From Gammaproteobacteria bacterium (lineage in GTDB: Bacteria > Pseudomonadota > Gammaproteobacteria > Enterobacterales > Alteromonadaceae): a DNA stretch of 43,939 nt. Position 1 is the stretch's first letter; each line of letters opens with the position of its first letter. Of the stretch, positions 8,986 through 16,559 are shown piece after piece. Position numbers and translations under genes: made by a program. The notes under the pieces were generated by a model. The model was not told the origin of the DNA. It worked only from the letters and a program-made list of their open reading frames with translations, and searched no databases. The stretch spans positions 1 through 43,939 of the forward strand of contig JAHIWM010000056.1 of assembly GCA_018815765.1 (NCBI GenBank), read 5' to 3'.

Positions 8986-9529
8986 AACCACTCCCTGACT
9001 GAAGCTCAATGGCTGAAGAAAGTTGCTCCAGCCCCTGACGGAATAATTCAGCGGCCTGGGTGGCAATAATACTGTCGGTCAGTTCGGGTAACATCAAAGG
9101 CTGCTGCCATTCCATACCGCAGGACAACGCCAGTTGACGCAATGGAGTAAACATCGTCTGCAGATAACAAGGGTCCAATTCGTGCTGACTGGCCACAGCA
9201 TTGGTCACCAACCAGAACTTTTTACCTTTCAGTGACATCACAGACTGCGCAGAAGCATCTTTGCCATAAGCCCAGCCATACTGAAACACTTTATGCAGGT
9301 ACTGCACTAACAAAGCCGGCGGCAGGCCCCACTGCATAGGGTAATGCAAAATAATAGCACTGCTGTGCACCAGCATCTTTTGCTCAAGCGCCACATCAAT
9401 ATAAAAATCCGGATACAACTGATACAACTCACGCAGCTCCAGGCCCGGCCAGTGCTGCACTGCGTTTAGCATCATCTGATCCATGCGGGCATGATGAGCA
9501 TAAGGGTGGGCATATAACAAGCTAATCAT
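8975..9529 (-). CDS. KefF/KefG-like NAD(P)H oxidoreductase, ancillary to the Kef antiporter
   Basis: A 184-residue protein of the flavodoxin-like quinone-reductase family, the size of KefF (176) and KefG (184). It starts with the strand and phosphate-loop region LLYAHPYAHHARMD and contains the family segment YPMQWGLPPALL followed by FQYGWAYG, where KefF-type proteins have a similar P-x-W and YGFAYG stretch. KefF and KefG bind the cytoplasmic side of KefC and KefB and are needed for full K+ efflux activity; they also reduce quinones with FMN. It precedes and overlaps the antiporter gene by 11 bases, the usual arrangement. ATG 9529 is the only reasonable start; an AAAGGA lies further upstream than ideal. 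Confidence 0.88.
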   Translation of the reverse strand: MISLLYAHPYAHHARMDQMMLNAVQHWPGLELRELYQLYPDFYIDVALEQKMLVHSSAIILHYPMQWGLPPALLVQYLHKVFQYGWAYGKDASAQSVMSLKGKKFWLVTNAVASQHELDPCYLQTMFTPLRQLALSCGMEWQQPLMLPELTDSIIATQAAELFRQGLEQLSSAIELQSGSGYAS

Positions 9530-9674
9530 AACGGGCTGATTGTCCTTTAAAAACAGTGACTACAGTGTTTATGAATGACCTGACTCTGGCAAGGTGGAAG
9601 ATGAAATAAAACGGAATAAATGCAGCACAAAAGCCTGGAGCAATAACCAAAACGCTAACTCAGAAATAAAATAC

Positions 9675-9703
9675 TTGCCATCGTTCAAATCTTGCACTAC
9701 AAA
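9675..9703 (+). promoter_or_regulatory. Predicted sigma-70 promoter of the PadR unit
   Basis: TTGCCA (9675-9680) and TACAAA (9698-9703) are separated by exactly 17 bases and match the consensus at 5/6 and 4/6. The -10 hexamer lies inside the palindrome at 9691-9721. Confidence 0.5.
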
Positions 9704-9721
9704 CCAATATTGTAGTACAAG
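9691..9721. promoter_or_regulatory. Probable PadR operator (31-bp palindrome)
   Basis: CTTGCACTACAA (9691-9702) and TTGTAGTACAAG (9710-9721) are inverted copies with one mismatch and a 7-base spacer. The right arm contains its own small palindrome, TTGTA-g-TACAA. It covers the predicted -10 and lies 36 bases upstream of the PadR start, as expected for autorepression. Confidence 0.6.
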
Positions 9722-9756
9722 ATTAGTATGCAGTACATAGATTCAAGGAGTTCAAA

Positions 9757-10116
9757 TTGGAATCTTCAGAACAAAAATGGGATGTGCAGTTTCGTAAAGG
9801 TTCGTTGGAAATGGCGATCCTGGCGCTGCTGCATCACAAGCCACTATTTGGGCTGCAAATTCTGCACAAGCTGCATGAGTTTGAAAGTTTGCAAATCACA
9901 GATGGCACCTTATACCCCCTGCTTGACCGGCTAAAACGTGAAGGTGTGATTGATAGTTTCTGGTTGCAGGAAGGCGAAGAAAGGCCACGTAAGTACTACA
10001 GATTATCCGCCGCCGGCGCAGACAAGCTCAATGCCTTACAGGCTCGCTGGCAACAATCGGTCGACGATATTTATGCTTTGTTTGAACAAAGTGGATTGGC
10101 GACAACAACACGCTGA
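9757..10116 (+). CDS. PadR-family transcriptional regulator
   Basis: A 119-residue winged-helix regulator. The PadR N-terminal domain is clear: KGSLEMAILALLHHKPLFG at about residues 14-32, then the recognition region ITDGTLYPLLDRLKREGVI (about 48-66) and the wing motif RPRKYYRLSAAG (about 76-87). A short C-terminal helix suits the small, two-helix-poor PadR subtype. It starts with TTG at 9757, supported by a strong AAGGAG six bases before it; no ATG gives the conserved N-terminus. It is the first gene of a plus-strand unit with a HAAS-domain protein 38 bases downstream, a pairing common for this regulator class. A palindrome over its own promoter suggests autoregulation. The effector is unknown. 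Confidence 0.9.
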   Translation: MESSEQKWDVQFRKGSLEMAILALLHHKPLFGLQILHKLHEFESLQITDGTLYPLLDRLKREGVIDSFWLQEGEERPRKYYRLSAAGADKLNALQARWQQSVDDIYALFEQSGLATTTR

Positions 10117-10154
10117 TCACAAAAATGCTCTGACAACATCAAAAGGAACACGCA

Positions 10155-10703
10155 ATGGCACGAAGCGAATTAATACATAACTATCTGGCTGAACTTCAGA
10201 TTTACCTGTCACGGGTCAGTGAAGTGCAGGCGCAGGAAGTGGTTCAGGAAATAGAGAGCCATATTTACGATGCATTGGCGATGCAACAAGGACCAGAAGA
10301 CTCTGCAGTAGAAGCTATTCTGGCACGACTTGGCACAGCACGGGAACTTGCGGCTGGTTACATTGATCACATCACCATAGGTGTTGCACCGCCTAAAGGA
10401 TTAAAACCTCTGTCGCGAGTAAGAAAAGGCATCAGTAAAGGCATTTATCACCTGATTTGTATCTTAGGCTACGCGAATGGCGCAACGCTGGTGCTGCTGG
10501 CATTACTTAAGTTACTGCTGCCTTCGAGCTTCGGAGTGTGGATTGCAGAACATGGCAATAGTGTGGTGATCGCCTTTAGTCAGCTGGAGCCGCAGGCGAA
10601 TGAAATACCTGCATTGTGGCTTATCCCTGTCGCTTCTCTGAGCGGTGCCGGACTACTGTATCTGACCCGTCAAATAGCCCGCATTTTAAAAATGCACCTG
10701 TGA
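10155..10703 (+). CDS. HAAS (DUF1700-like) domain membrane protein paired with PadR
   Basis: A 182-residue protein. Residues 1-75 form a soluble helical domain (LIHNYLAELQIYLSRV, then EVVQEIESHIYDAL and AILARLGTARELA) typical of the HAAS/DUF1700 domain, which is often encoded next to PadR regulators and is thought to sense or relay a membrane signal. Two hydrophobic segments follow, about 101-122 and 151-172, so it should sit in the inner membrane. The short second half has no catalytic motif. ATG 10155 has AAAGGA eight bases upstream. It lies between the PadR gene and a membrane-anchored phosphoesterase; the three are probably co-transcribed. Its role is not known beyond this association. 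Confidence 0.75.
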   Translation: MARSELIHNYLAELQIYLSRVSEVQAQEVVQEIESHIYDALAMQQGPEDSAVEAILARLGTARELAAGYIDHITIGVAPPKGLKPLSRVRKGISKGIYHLICILGYANGATLVLLALLKLLLPSSFGVWIAEHGNSVVIAFSQLEPQANEIPALWLIPVASLSGAGLLYLTRQIARILKMHL

Positions 10704-10727
10704 TACATCAACCACAAGGAGCTTGTG

Positions 10728-11891
10728 ATGTCTCTTATTCTGACCAATTTAAAACACTTTGGCGTCACCTTTTTATTGCTGCTGGTGACGCTGGTCTGCT
10801 TTGGTTTATTTATCGGCGCAGATGCACATTTGTTCGAGGATAAACTGGCCTATCAGCTTGATGGTGAAGTTCATGTATTTTTTCAGGATAACCAGACTGT
10901 TGCGCTTCGTATTAAAGGTGACAATGACAGTGGTTTTTATGTCGAGCAGCAAGCGCTTTCTGCGACAGCTGGCAACAGGATCAAGGTGCAGTTCCCAGCG
11001 GACAATAGCCATTTTACGGTAGAGATTGGTGAAGATATCCAGACTCCGGATAGCATCTATAACGACGGCGAACCTATAGTTGCACTCTCCGATATCGAAA
11101 GTGGTTTTGCCGCATTCCGGCAGTTTTTAGTCCGCCATAGCATTGCAGATGAGCAGCTAAACTGGACCTTTGGCAAAGGCCATCTGGTATTAGTGGGTGA
11201 TTTTGTTGATCGGGGGGCGTCTACCACTCAAGTGTTATGGGGCATTTATAAACTGGAACAATCCGCGAGGCAATCAGGCGGTAAAGTGCATTTTGTGATC
11301 GGCAATCACGAGATTAAAAACTTGCAGGGTAATTTCCAGTCGGCCAATGAAAAATACTTTTATATCGCCGGTATTCTTGGCAAACAGCAGTATCAGTTAT
11401 TTGATGATCATGCGCTTCTGGGCCGTTGGCTGGCAGCAAAAAACGTGTTGGAAATTATTAATGGTGTGGCATTTGTGCATGGCGGACTGCATCCTGATAT
11501 AGCTAAGTACCAGCTGTCGGTGGATGAAATCAATCAGATTGTACGCAGTGGTTACAGAACTCTTTATTACACCCCTACCACAGTGACCAAAGAATCTTTC
11601 CTGCAATCGAGCAGCACAGGACCTGCCTGGTACAGAGGATATTTCAAAGATGATTTATCACAGACAGAGGTAGAACAAGGCTTAAAAGCTGTAAATGCCA
11701 AAGCTGTAGTGGTCGGTCACACTTTACAAGGCGAAGTAAAAGCTCTGTATAACCATAAGGTGTTTGCCATAGACATCCGGCATCCCAAAGATTATCTGAC
11801 CAGTTTTCCGCTGCGGGCCAGTGAAGGCTTATTGATTAAAGATGGACAATATTTCCGCTTATCCGAAGATGGCAGCAGCGAAGCATTGTAA
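10728..11891 (+). CDS. Membrane-anchored metallophosphoesterase (PPP-like)
   Basis: A 387-residue protein with one N-terminal membrane segment (about 12-31), so the rest is probably periplasmic. After an extended, low-similarity region (32-115) comes a calcineurin-like phosphoesterase domain: GDFVDRG at 157-163, GNHEIKN at 192-198, VHGGLHP at 250-256 and VVGHT around 328-332. The first metal motif, usually GDxHG or SDxHG, reads SDIESG at 121-126, so the histidine ligand is replaced by glutamate. The other motifs are intact and a metal-dependent phosphatase is likely; the substrate is unknown. ATG 10728, six bases after AAGGAG, is preferred over the GTG three bases earlier. It follows the HAAS gene by 24 bases and is probably the third gene of the PadR unit. 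Confidence 0.82.
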   Translation: MSLILTNLKHFGVTFLLLLVTLVCFGLFIGADAHLFEDKLAYQLDGEVHVFFQDNQTVALRIKGDNDSGFYVEQQALSATAGNRIKVQFPADNSHFTVEIGEDIQTPDSIYNDGEPIVALSDIESGFAAFRQFLVRHSIADEQLNWTFGKGHLVLVGDFVDRGASTTQVLWGIYKLEQSARQSGGKVHFVIGNHEIKNLQGNFQSANEKYFYIAGILGKQQYQLFDDHALLGRWLAAKNVLEIINGVAFVHGGLHPDIAKYQLSVDEINQIVRSGYRTLYYTPTTVTKESFLQSSSTGPAWYRGYFKDDLSQTEVEQGLKAVNAKAVVVGHTLQGEVKALYNHKVFAIDIRHPKDYLTSFPLRASEGLLIKDGQYFRLSEDGSSEAL

Positions 11892-11902
11892 AAGATAGGT
11901 AG

Positions 11903-11945
11903 GATGCAATCGCCGGAGGCATTGCATAAATGATGCAATCGTCGG
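11903..11945. repeat. 14-bp direct repeat with small inverted repeat
   Basis: GATGCAATCGCCGG (11903-11916) recurs as GATGCAATCGTCGG (11932-11945) with one mismatch. TGCAAT at 11905-11910 can also pair with ATTGCA at 11921-11926. It fills the gap between two convergent genes and may act in termination. Confidence 0.45.
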
Positions 11946-11946
11946 C

Positions 11947-12188
11947 TTATGGCAAATTCTCGCGAAAAACGGTGAGAATTTCTATTTGAGCCCCAGTGAC
12001 CCGATAAACAAAGCTGTACTTCTTGTAACAAACCTTTCGTATTCCAGAGCCATACTCTGTAAGCTCAGTCCCTGATTCAGGTACTCAACTACGAAGGAAT
12101 CTGGCAATCCCTGCCCTGAGAGATATTCAGCAATTTGTGACAAACGCTCTTTTGCGCGTGGCGAAAAAACGAGTTGTAGTTTACTCAT
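11947..12188 (-). pseudogene. Frameshifted RelE/ParE-type toxin
   Basis: The first frame starts at ATG 12188 (MSKLQLVFSPRAKERLSQIA) and looks like the N-terminal half of a ParE/RelE toxin, but after about residue 42 it drifts into non-family sequence and stops at 11982. A different frame on the same strand gives a typical toxin C-terminus: VPESGTELTEYGSGIRKV, then YKKYSFVYRV and IEILTVFREN, ending in TAA at 11949-11947. The two parts overlap around 12080-12100 and about a dozen residues expected between them are missing. A deletion that is not a multiple of three probably joined them. The start overlaps the antitoxin stop by 8 bases (ATGAGTAA), as in working pairs. A sequencing error cannot be excluded, but the apparent loss of several codons argues against a single-base error. 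Confidence 0.7.
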
Positions 12189-12393
12189 ACCTTGCACGAA
12201 TGGATTTAAACACGTCAGAGGATTTGAGTGCCTGGCCCTGCTCCAACTCTGTCACTGAAGTTTGAATATCATCGGCTAACCTTCTGGTCTGCACAAACTC
12301 TGCAAAAGCTTTGACTACAGACTGCGGGTTACTGCCATATGCCTGCTTTAATTCGGCTTCCAGCTCTGGATTGTCGATTTGGATACTTAACAT
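12181..12393 (-). CDS. Putative type II antitoxin
   Basis: A 70-residue acidic protein. The N-terminal strand MLSIQIDNPELE followed by helices with QSVVKAFAEFVQ resembles the ribbon-helix-helix DNA-binding part of ParD/RelB-like antitoxins. The C-terminal half is charged (SVTELEQGQALKSSDVFKSI), suited to wrapping a toxin. It precedes the toxin remnant and overlaps it by 8 bases, which is the main reason for the call. GGAG lies seven bases upstream of ATG 12393. If the toxin is dead, this antitoxin is an orphan. The exact antitoxin family is uncertain. Confidence 0.7.
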   Translation of the reverse strand: MLSIQIDNPELEAELKQAYGSNPQSVVKAFAEFVQTRRLADDIQTSVTELEQGQALKSSDVFKSIRARYE

Positions 12394-12496
12394 CTTCCTG
12401 CTCCACTGTCTTTACTCTGATAGCCTAATGCTTAGATCACTATAGCTCAACTATTGTTTGATATGCCCTTTGAACCAAATGGCTTTAAACTTACAT

Positions 12497-13246
12497 CTAC
12501 CCCATAAAAATCTCATAGTCATCCGGACTTTTCATATAACCCGGTACTTTCTGACTGGAAAGCCGCGCTCCTGTTAATGCAGTTTGTACCAGCAACTTGT
12601 TGTAATAACTGGCGTTTGAGTCAGTCAGATACTCTGCACAGTCAAACCAGCGGGCCTGTAAAATTTCGCGGGGATCCGGTTTAGGTTCTGTTTCTTCGGC
12701 TGTTAAGCGGCATACCATATACAAATTGGAAGCACCAAACTGGCCCTGATGATGATGGCGTAAGCCTAAAAAACTATCAAAGCTGGCAGCAACACCGGTT
12801 TCTTCCAGCACTTCGCGAATGGCAGCGTCGACTAAATGCTCTTTGGCATCAACCATACCGCCTGGCAATTTAAAATAACCTGGGCTGCGGCCCTCCAGAG
12901 GTTTTTCCTGCACCAATAATACTTTTCCTGATGCGGATAACACCACAGCCCCCACTCCTATGCTATGGGTTGCAGCTGAAGGTAAATAGCTGTCGGCTTG
13001 CAGCTTTTTACTCAACATTAATTTGTCAGCTGTGCAGTGATGAAAGGCAAAACCAAGTTCAACAGCAACAGATATCAGTTCTGCACGGGAAGCGGGTAAC
13101 TCCAGCCAAATCAGGGCGTAGTGATGATGCCAGGCCTCAACAGATGCCGCTAAACGTCCGGCAAACTCGGCGACTGTATCAGGCAATTGCTCCGGCCCTA
13201 TAAAGCAGCCGTTGTAGGGGTTTACTATGGCATCAAATAACTTCAT
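12497..13246 (-). CDS. Nudix hydrolase with N-terminal pre-Nudix domain (NUDT6-like)
   Basis: A protein of about 249 residues. Its first 85 residues (MKLFDAIVNPYNG onward) resemble the pre-Nudix domain found in NUDT6 and plant Nudix proteins. The Nudix domain follows (about 95-230), with a complete box running from GGMVDAKE through REVLEETG: the glycine, the glutamate six positions on, and the RE and EE pairs are all there. Such enzymes hydrolyse nucleoside diphosphates linked to another group; the substrate cannot be assigned. The frame can also start at GTG 13258, four codons upstream. Neither start has a clear ribosome binding site; ATG 13246 is chosen because the family usually begins near MKLF. 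It is followed by 103 gene-free bases before the antitoxin gene and may be a single-gene unit. Confidence 0.85.
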   Translation of the reverse strand: MKLFDAIVNPYNGCFIGPEQLPDTVAEFAGRLAASVEAWHHHYALIWLELPASRAELISVAVELGFAFHHCTADKLMLSKKLQADSYLPSAATHSIGVGAVVLSASGKVLLVQEKPLEGRSPGYFKLPGGMVDAKEHLVDAAIREVLEETGVAASFDSFLGLRHHHQGQFGASNLYMVCRLTAEETEPKPDPREILQARWFDCAEYLTDSNASYYNKLLVQTALTGARLSSQKVPGYMKSPDDYEIFMG

Positions 13247-13298
13247 TTGGAGAGACACTCTACATAGGCCCGGAAAAATACGGGCGCCGATAAACGAC

Positions 13299-13350
13299 GC
13301 CCCTACATTTAATCAGCGGGTGTGTAGGGGCCAGGCTTGCCCCTGCCCGT
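13299..13350. repeat. GC-rich palindromic intergenic repeat (family 2, copy 1)
   Basis: GCCCCTACA (13299-13307) pairs perfectly with TGTAGGGGC (13323-13331), and AGGGGC (13326-13331) can alternatively pair with GCCCCT (13339-13344). The 26 bases at 13325-13350 match the reverse complement of 23595-23620 at 20 positions, with both ends identical. It lies between the Nudix gene and natB. Confidence 0.6.
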
Positions 13351-13389
13351 CCATCTGTACCGCGCTTTCATTTAACATGTCCAAATATT

Positions 13390-14592
13390 TTATCTGAACA
13401 ACACTTTTTCCTTTTGGAACCAGCTGACACAAAAGGCCAACATGGCTCCTGCGATCACTACTGTCGAACCAAAAATAGCCAACAGCATACCTATATCTAT
13501 AGTGCCTTTAATCAGCTCTTTAATGGCAAGTGCAACGTTGGCAATAGGTAACATAGCCATGGCCCATGTCAGTTCCACACCAGGCATTAAAGCCACAATT
13601 AATGGCATAAAGACGATCATGCTCAAAGGGCCAATGTAGTTTTGCGCTTCTTTAAAGCTGCGGGCATAAATGGAGAGTGACAACAATAAAGACGCAAAAA
13701 TGGCTGACAATGGGATTAACATCATCAGGATCAGTAACAGATCAGTGATACCTAAAGTCGACATGGTTTTAGCCACTATATCTACGCTCATTAAAGATCC
13801 AATCACATAACCCCAGCCACCAAAGCTGGTCACAGTAATAAGTGCAGAGGCTAAGCCTGTGGTCAGTACAGTCAGAAACTTTCCTAACACAATAGAGGTT
13901 CTGCTGATCGGGCATATCAATAAGGTTTCTAAAGTACCGCGCTCTTTTTCACCTGCACCTATATCGACAGCCGGATAAGAGCAGCCGATTAAGCACAAAG
14001 GGATCAGGATGTAAGCGACAAAACCGCCAATTTTTTCACCTAAATTTTCGCGGCTTTCGGCGGTATTTACCTTTTCCAGCTTGACTGGCTGCAACAATGC
14101 ATCCACTTTTTCGGCACTTACACCTAAGCTATCCAGCTTGGCCAGTTGCAGCTTTTTGCTGTAATCGCGCAGCAACTGATTGAAGTATTTATCAATCATA
14201 TCAAGCTGGGACGACATATTGTAAATCACAGTCCATTGGCTTTGTGTCAGATTAGTTACATCGGCACTAAAGTCGTCGGCAATGATAATAGCCAAATCAA
14301 ATTTATCGTCGCGAATAGCTTGTTTTAGTGCTTCCGGTTCGGTCAGATCAGATTCCACCTTTTTGAAATTTTTGTGATAAAACAAAGCTTCTGTCAATTC
14401 AGGCGCTTTATCTGCATTGATAATGACGTAGCGGTGCTCTTCTGCTTCTGCATTCTTCGCTACGTTCGCTACCACTAATCCCATAATGCCAAACAGCACA
14501 GGGAATACCAGGATCGGCAGTAAAATGACAAAAAACATAGTTTTTTTATCACGGAGTAGTTCTGTCAGTTCCTTCAAATACACTTGCCACAT
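13390..14592 (-). CDS. natB: ABC transporter permease, NatB-like
   Basis: A 400-residue ABC-2 permease. One membrane segment lies near the N-terminus (about 19-42), followed by a large extracytoplasmic domain (about 45-190) and five or six segments in the C-terminal half (about 190-395). The signature GEKERGTLETLL before the third segment is typical of NatB and related Na+-export permeases. In Bacillus, NatAB exports sodium; bacterial homologues have other or unknown cargo, so Na+ is only the first guess. The ATG directly follows the natA stop with no spacer, and GGGAGT inside the end of natA serves as ribosome binding site. It is the last gene of the DUF3025-natA-natB unit. Confidence 0.85.
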   Translation of the reverse strand: MWQVYLKELTELLRDKKTMFFVILLPILVFPVLFGIMGLVVANVAKNAEAEEHRYVIINADKAPELTEALFYHKNFKKVESDLTEPEALKQAIRDDKFDLAIIIADDFSADVTNLTQSQWTVIYNMSSQLDMIDKYFNQLLRDYSKKLQLAKLDSLGVSAEKVDALLQPVKLEKVNTAESRENLGEKIGGFVAYILIPLCLIGCSYPAVDIGAGEKERGTLETLLICPISRTSIVLGKFLTVLTTGLASALITVTSFGGWGYVIGSLMSVDIVAKTMSTLGITDLLLILMMLIPLSAIFASLLLSLSIYARSFKEAQNYIGPLSMIVFMPLIVALMPGVELTWAMAMLPIANVALAIKELIKGTIDIGMLLAIFGSTVVIAGAMLAFCVSWFQKEKVLFR

Positions 14593-15393
14593 TTAGTTGT
14601 ACTCCCTGTTGTGTCCTGCCGGATTAATCACATTCATAAATGACTGGCGTAAATCACCGTCTGCACTTAATGCTTTAAAGGCGTCGAAGCTGTCGGAGAA
14701 TGCACTGATGCCTTTGTCGATCACCACCACGCGATCACACAAAGAGGCGACTTCATCCAAATGGTGCGTAGAGAAAATAACAGGAATACCCTGCTGCTTT
14801 AATGAGCGGATAAAATCCAGCACAGTTTGAGTGGTCATAATATCCAGACCCGTAGTAGGTTCATCTAAAATAACAAATTTAGGCGAATGCACCACAGCGC
14901 GGGCTATAGCGGTTTTTTGCTTCATACCGCTGGACATCGCATCGGCCTTTCTGTTGGCAAAGTCGTGCATATTCAACAAGGTGAACAGCTCTTCAATCCG
15001 TTGTTTTAATGCGGTTTCGCTCATGCCATGCAAACGACCAAAATAAGCAATGTTTTCATAAGCGGTTAAACGACCGTATAAACCAGTACTGCTGGATAAA
15101 AAGCCAATTTTTTTCCGCGCCAGTATCGGCTGTTTTAATACATCCACGCCTTCAATCAACACAGAACCAGAATCCGGCTGCAAGGCGGTAGATAAAATAC
15201 GTAAAGTAGTAGTTTTGCCTGCGCCATTCGGGCCCAATAAACCTAATACTTCACCAGATCCACAATCAAAGCTTACGTTTCGTACCGAATGAAAAGCTTC
15301 TTTGCTGTAGCGAACATCTTGTTTTTCGCTTTCCGACAACTTTTGGCCACGACTGATGGCAAAAGATTTAGCCAGAGCTTCTATTTTTATCAT
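14593..15393 (-). CDS. natA: ABC transporter ATPase, NatA-like
   Basis: A 266-residue ATP-binding subunit. Walker A is GPNGAGKTT (about 54-62). The signature loop reads MSSGMKQK instead of the commoner LSGG form, as several NatA-type ATPases do. Walker B with its glutamate is [12 protein letters not shown] and the H-loop is STHH. A 40-residue N-terminal stretch with [13 protein letters not shown] separates the first strand from the core, an insertion often seen in NatA. It powers the permease encoded immediately downstream. The start overlaps the DUF3025 stop by four bases (ATGA), so the three genes are translationally coupled. Confidence 0.88.
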   Translation of the reverse strand: MIKIEALAKSFAISRGQKLSESEKQDVRYSKEAFHSVRNVSFDCGSGEVLGLLGPNGAGKTTTLRILSTALQPDSGSVLIEGVDVLKQPILARKKIGFLSSSTGLYGRLTAYENIAYFGRLHGMSETALKQRIEELFTLLNMHDFANRKADAMSSGMKQKTAIARAVVHSPKFVILDEPTTGLDIMTTQTVLDFIRSLKQQGIPVIFSTHHLDEVASLCDRVVVIDKGISAFSDSFDAFKALSADGDLRQSFMNVINPAGHNREYN

Positions 15394-16259
15394 GCCTTAT
15401 TCCCTGCTGATGTTTTTGTTGCTTCTGATTCGTTGGTCTTGTGTCGTTTTGGTCTGAAGTAGCTGGTGTTGGCATAAAACGCCTGATCCTGCCCTGTATA
15501 CCAGCCCGGAACCCCTAACAAAGGGATCGGACTAAGCTGTTGATTATCAAGTAGCAGTTCAGCTTGTTCAAGCTGTTTTGCCAATAAATCATCAACAAAA
15601 TTGTAACCTTTTATACCACTCATTATCCCGGCCTGTTCCGGCAATTCAATGCACCACAATTTGCCGGTTAAACCAATAAAAGGTTTAGTTGCCATTTCAT
15701 AGTTCGCATGGCCAAAAATGATGGGGTTTAACTCAGACCACAAGTTTTTGTGCTGATAAAAGGCCGGTGTCCATTGATGATTACGCAATAAATCCAGCAT
15801 AAAACGCTGCGAGGGCCGAATGCAAAGCAGCACCCCACATTCATCCAGTAAGGTGAGTTTATGCCGCACCACAGAGCGCTCTTTGCTGCCAAACTGCTGA
15901 ATTTGCGCCATATGCAGCTGATTCATCAATTGCTTACTTTTGGGAAATAAACACCAGATTAACGCGCCAAATAAGTCGTGCCAGTTGTTCAAACGCATCG
16001 GAATTTGCTGGCTTTGAGCAATAAAGTCTTCGTAATAACGACCATCGGCATCAAGCACAGTGCTGTCTACAAAGCTCCACTCCTGCAATGCGGTATGCTG
16101 ATGTAACCATAACGTCAGCAACTGGGGTGATGGGAAGTTAGTTTGGTGTGCTAACGGAAAAACAGCGGCTAAAGCACTGAATAGTCCTGGTTCTGAAAAC
16201 AGCTTTGGTTGCCATTCTGTCGGGGCTGTGAATCTGGAATTTATGCTGTTTTTTTGCAT
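15390..16259 (-). CDS. DUF3025 family protein
   Basis: A 289-residue soluble protein. The stretch WHDLFGALIWCLFPKSK (about 93-109) and the later ATKPFIGLTGKLW are what I recognise of DUF3025, a family found mostly in gammaproteobacteria and without a known function. There is no signal peptide or membrane segment, and no catalytic motif I can name. The last 25 residues are basic and probably disordered. It is the first gene of a unit with natA and natB, overlapping natA by four bases, which hints at a link to the transporter or simply shared transcription. ATG 16259 lacks a good ribosome binding site, but no better start is visible. Confidence 0.75.
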   Translation of the reverse strand: MQKNSINSRFTAPTEWQPKLFSEPGLFSALAAVFPLAHQTNFPSPQLLTLWLHQHTALQEWSFVDSTVLDADGRYYEDFIAQSQQIPMRLNNWHDLFGALIWCLFPKSKQLMNQLHMAQIQQFGSKERSVVRHKLTLLDECGVLLCIRPSQRFMLDLLRNHQWTPAFYQHKNLWSELNPIIFGHANYEMATKPFIGLTGKLWCIELPEQAGIMSGIKGYNFVDDLLAKQLEQAELLLDNQQLSPIPLLGVPGWYTGQDQAFYANTSYFRPKRHKTNESEATKTSAGNKA

Positions 16260-16559
16260 GAATAAGAAAAAACCGTCTGTTGCTCTGAAACCATACTGCC
16301 TGCATTACCTTTGAAAAGCGCAAAAAACCTCTTGCAATTTTCCTGTAAGCTGGCAAATTCAAGGGGTACGTTTAGACGTACATACTGCCAAAATGTTTTT
16401 GCCCGTCGTATTTGACGCCGCAGCTTTGTTGCCTGCGTTCGCTCGCCCCAATCACATAGGATAACTATGTTCATGGGGACTCGTTCGCTGATTGCATCTC
16501 TGCAACGCCAACTACTTAGGGCAATGATCTGGATTAATTAATTTTAGAGGTTACTCATC
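16260..16559. other. 300-bp divergent intergenic region
   Basis: This gap separates the DUF3025 gene from asnB. The left part has a palindrome GTACGT-ttag-ACGTAC at 16366-16381, and the right part is a copy of a dispersed repeat. I see no gene; short open frames on the minus strand lack family resemblance. Confidence 0.6.
16404..16530. repeat. Dispersed repeat family 1, copy A
   Basis: About 127 bases related to 23530-23661 and 37848-37973. Shared landmarks are CGCAGCTTTGTTG near the left end, a palindromic middle (CCCC at 16446-16449 with GGGG at 16475-16478; ACATAG with CTATGT at 16454-16470), and CTGCAACGCCAACTACTT near the right end. It ends about 30 bases before asnB. Confidence 0.7.

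Noticed and set aside
8986-9066. N-terminal extension of the Kef antiporter
   Set aside because: It lies inside the upstream gene in another frame; ATG 8985 has a strong ribosome binding site and matches the family N-terminus.
11792-12031. 79-codon open frame on the minus strand near the toxin
   Set aside because: It is a third frame through the toxin region with no toxin-like features; the real C-terminal part is in another frame.
16241-16474. 77-codon minus-strand open frame upstream of DUF3025
   Set aside because: It runs through repeat copy A and the intergenic palindrome and has no conserved features.
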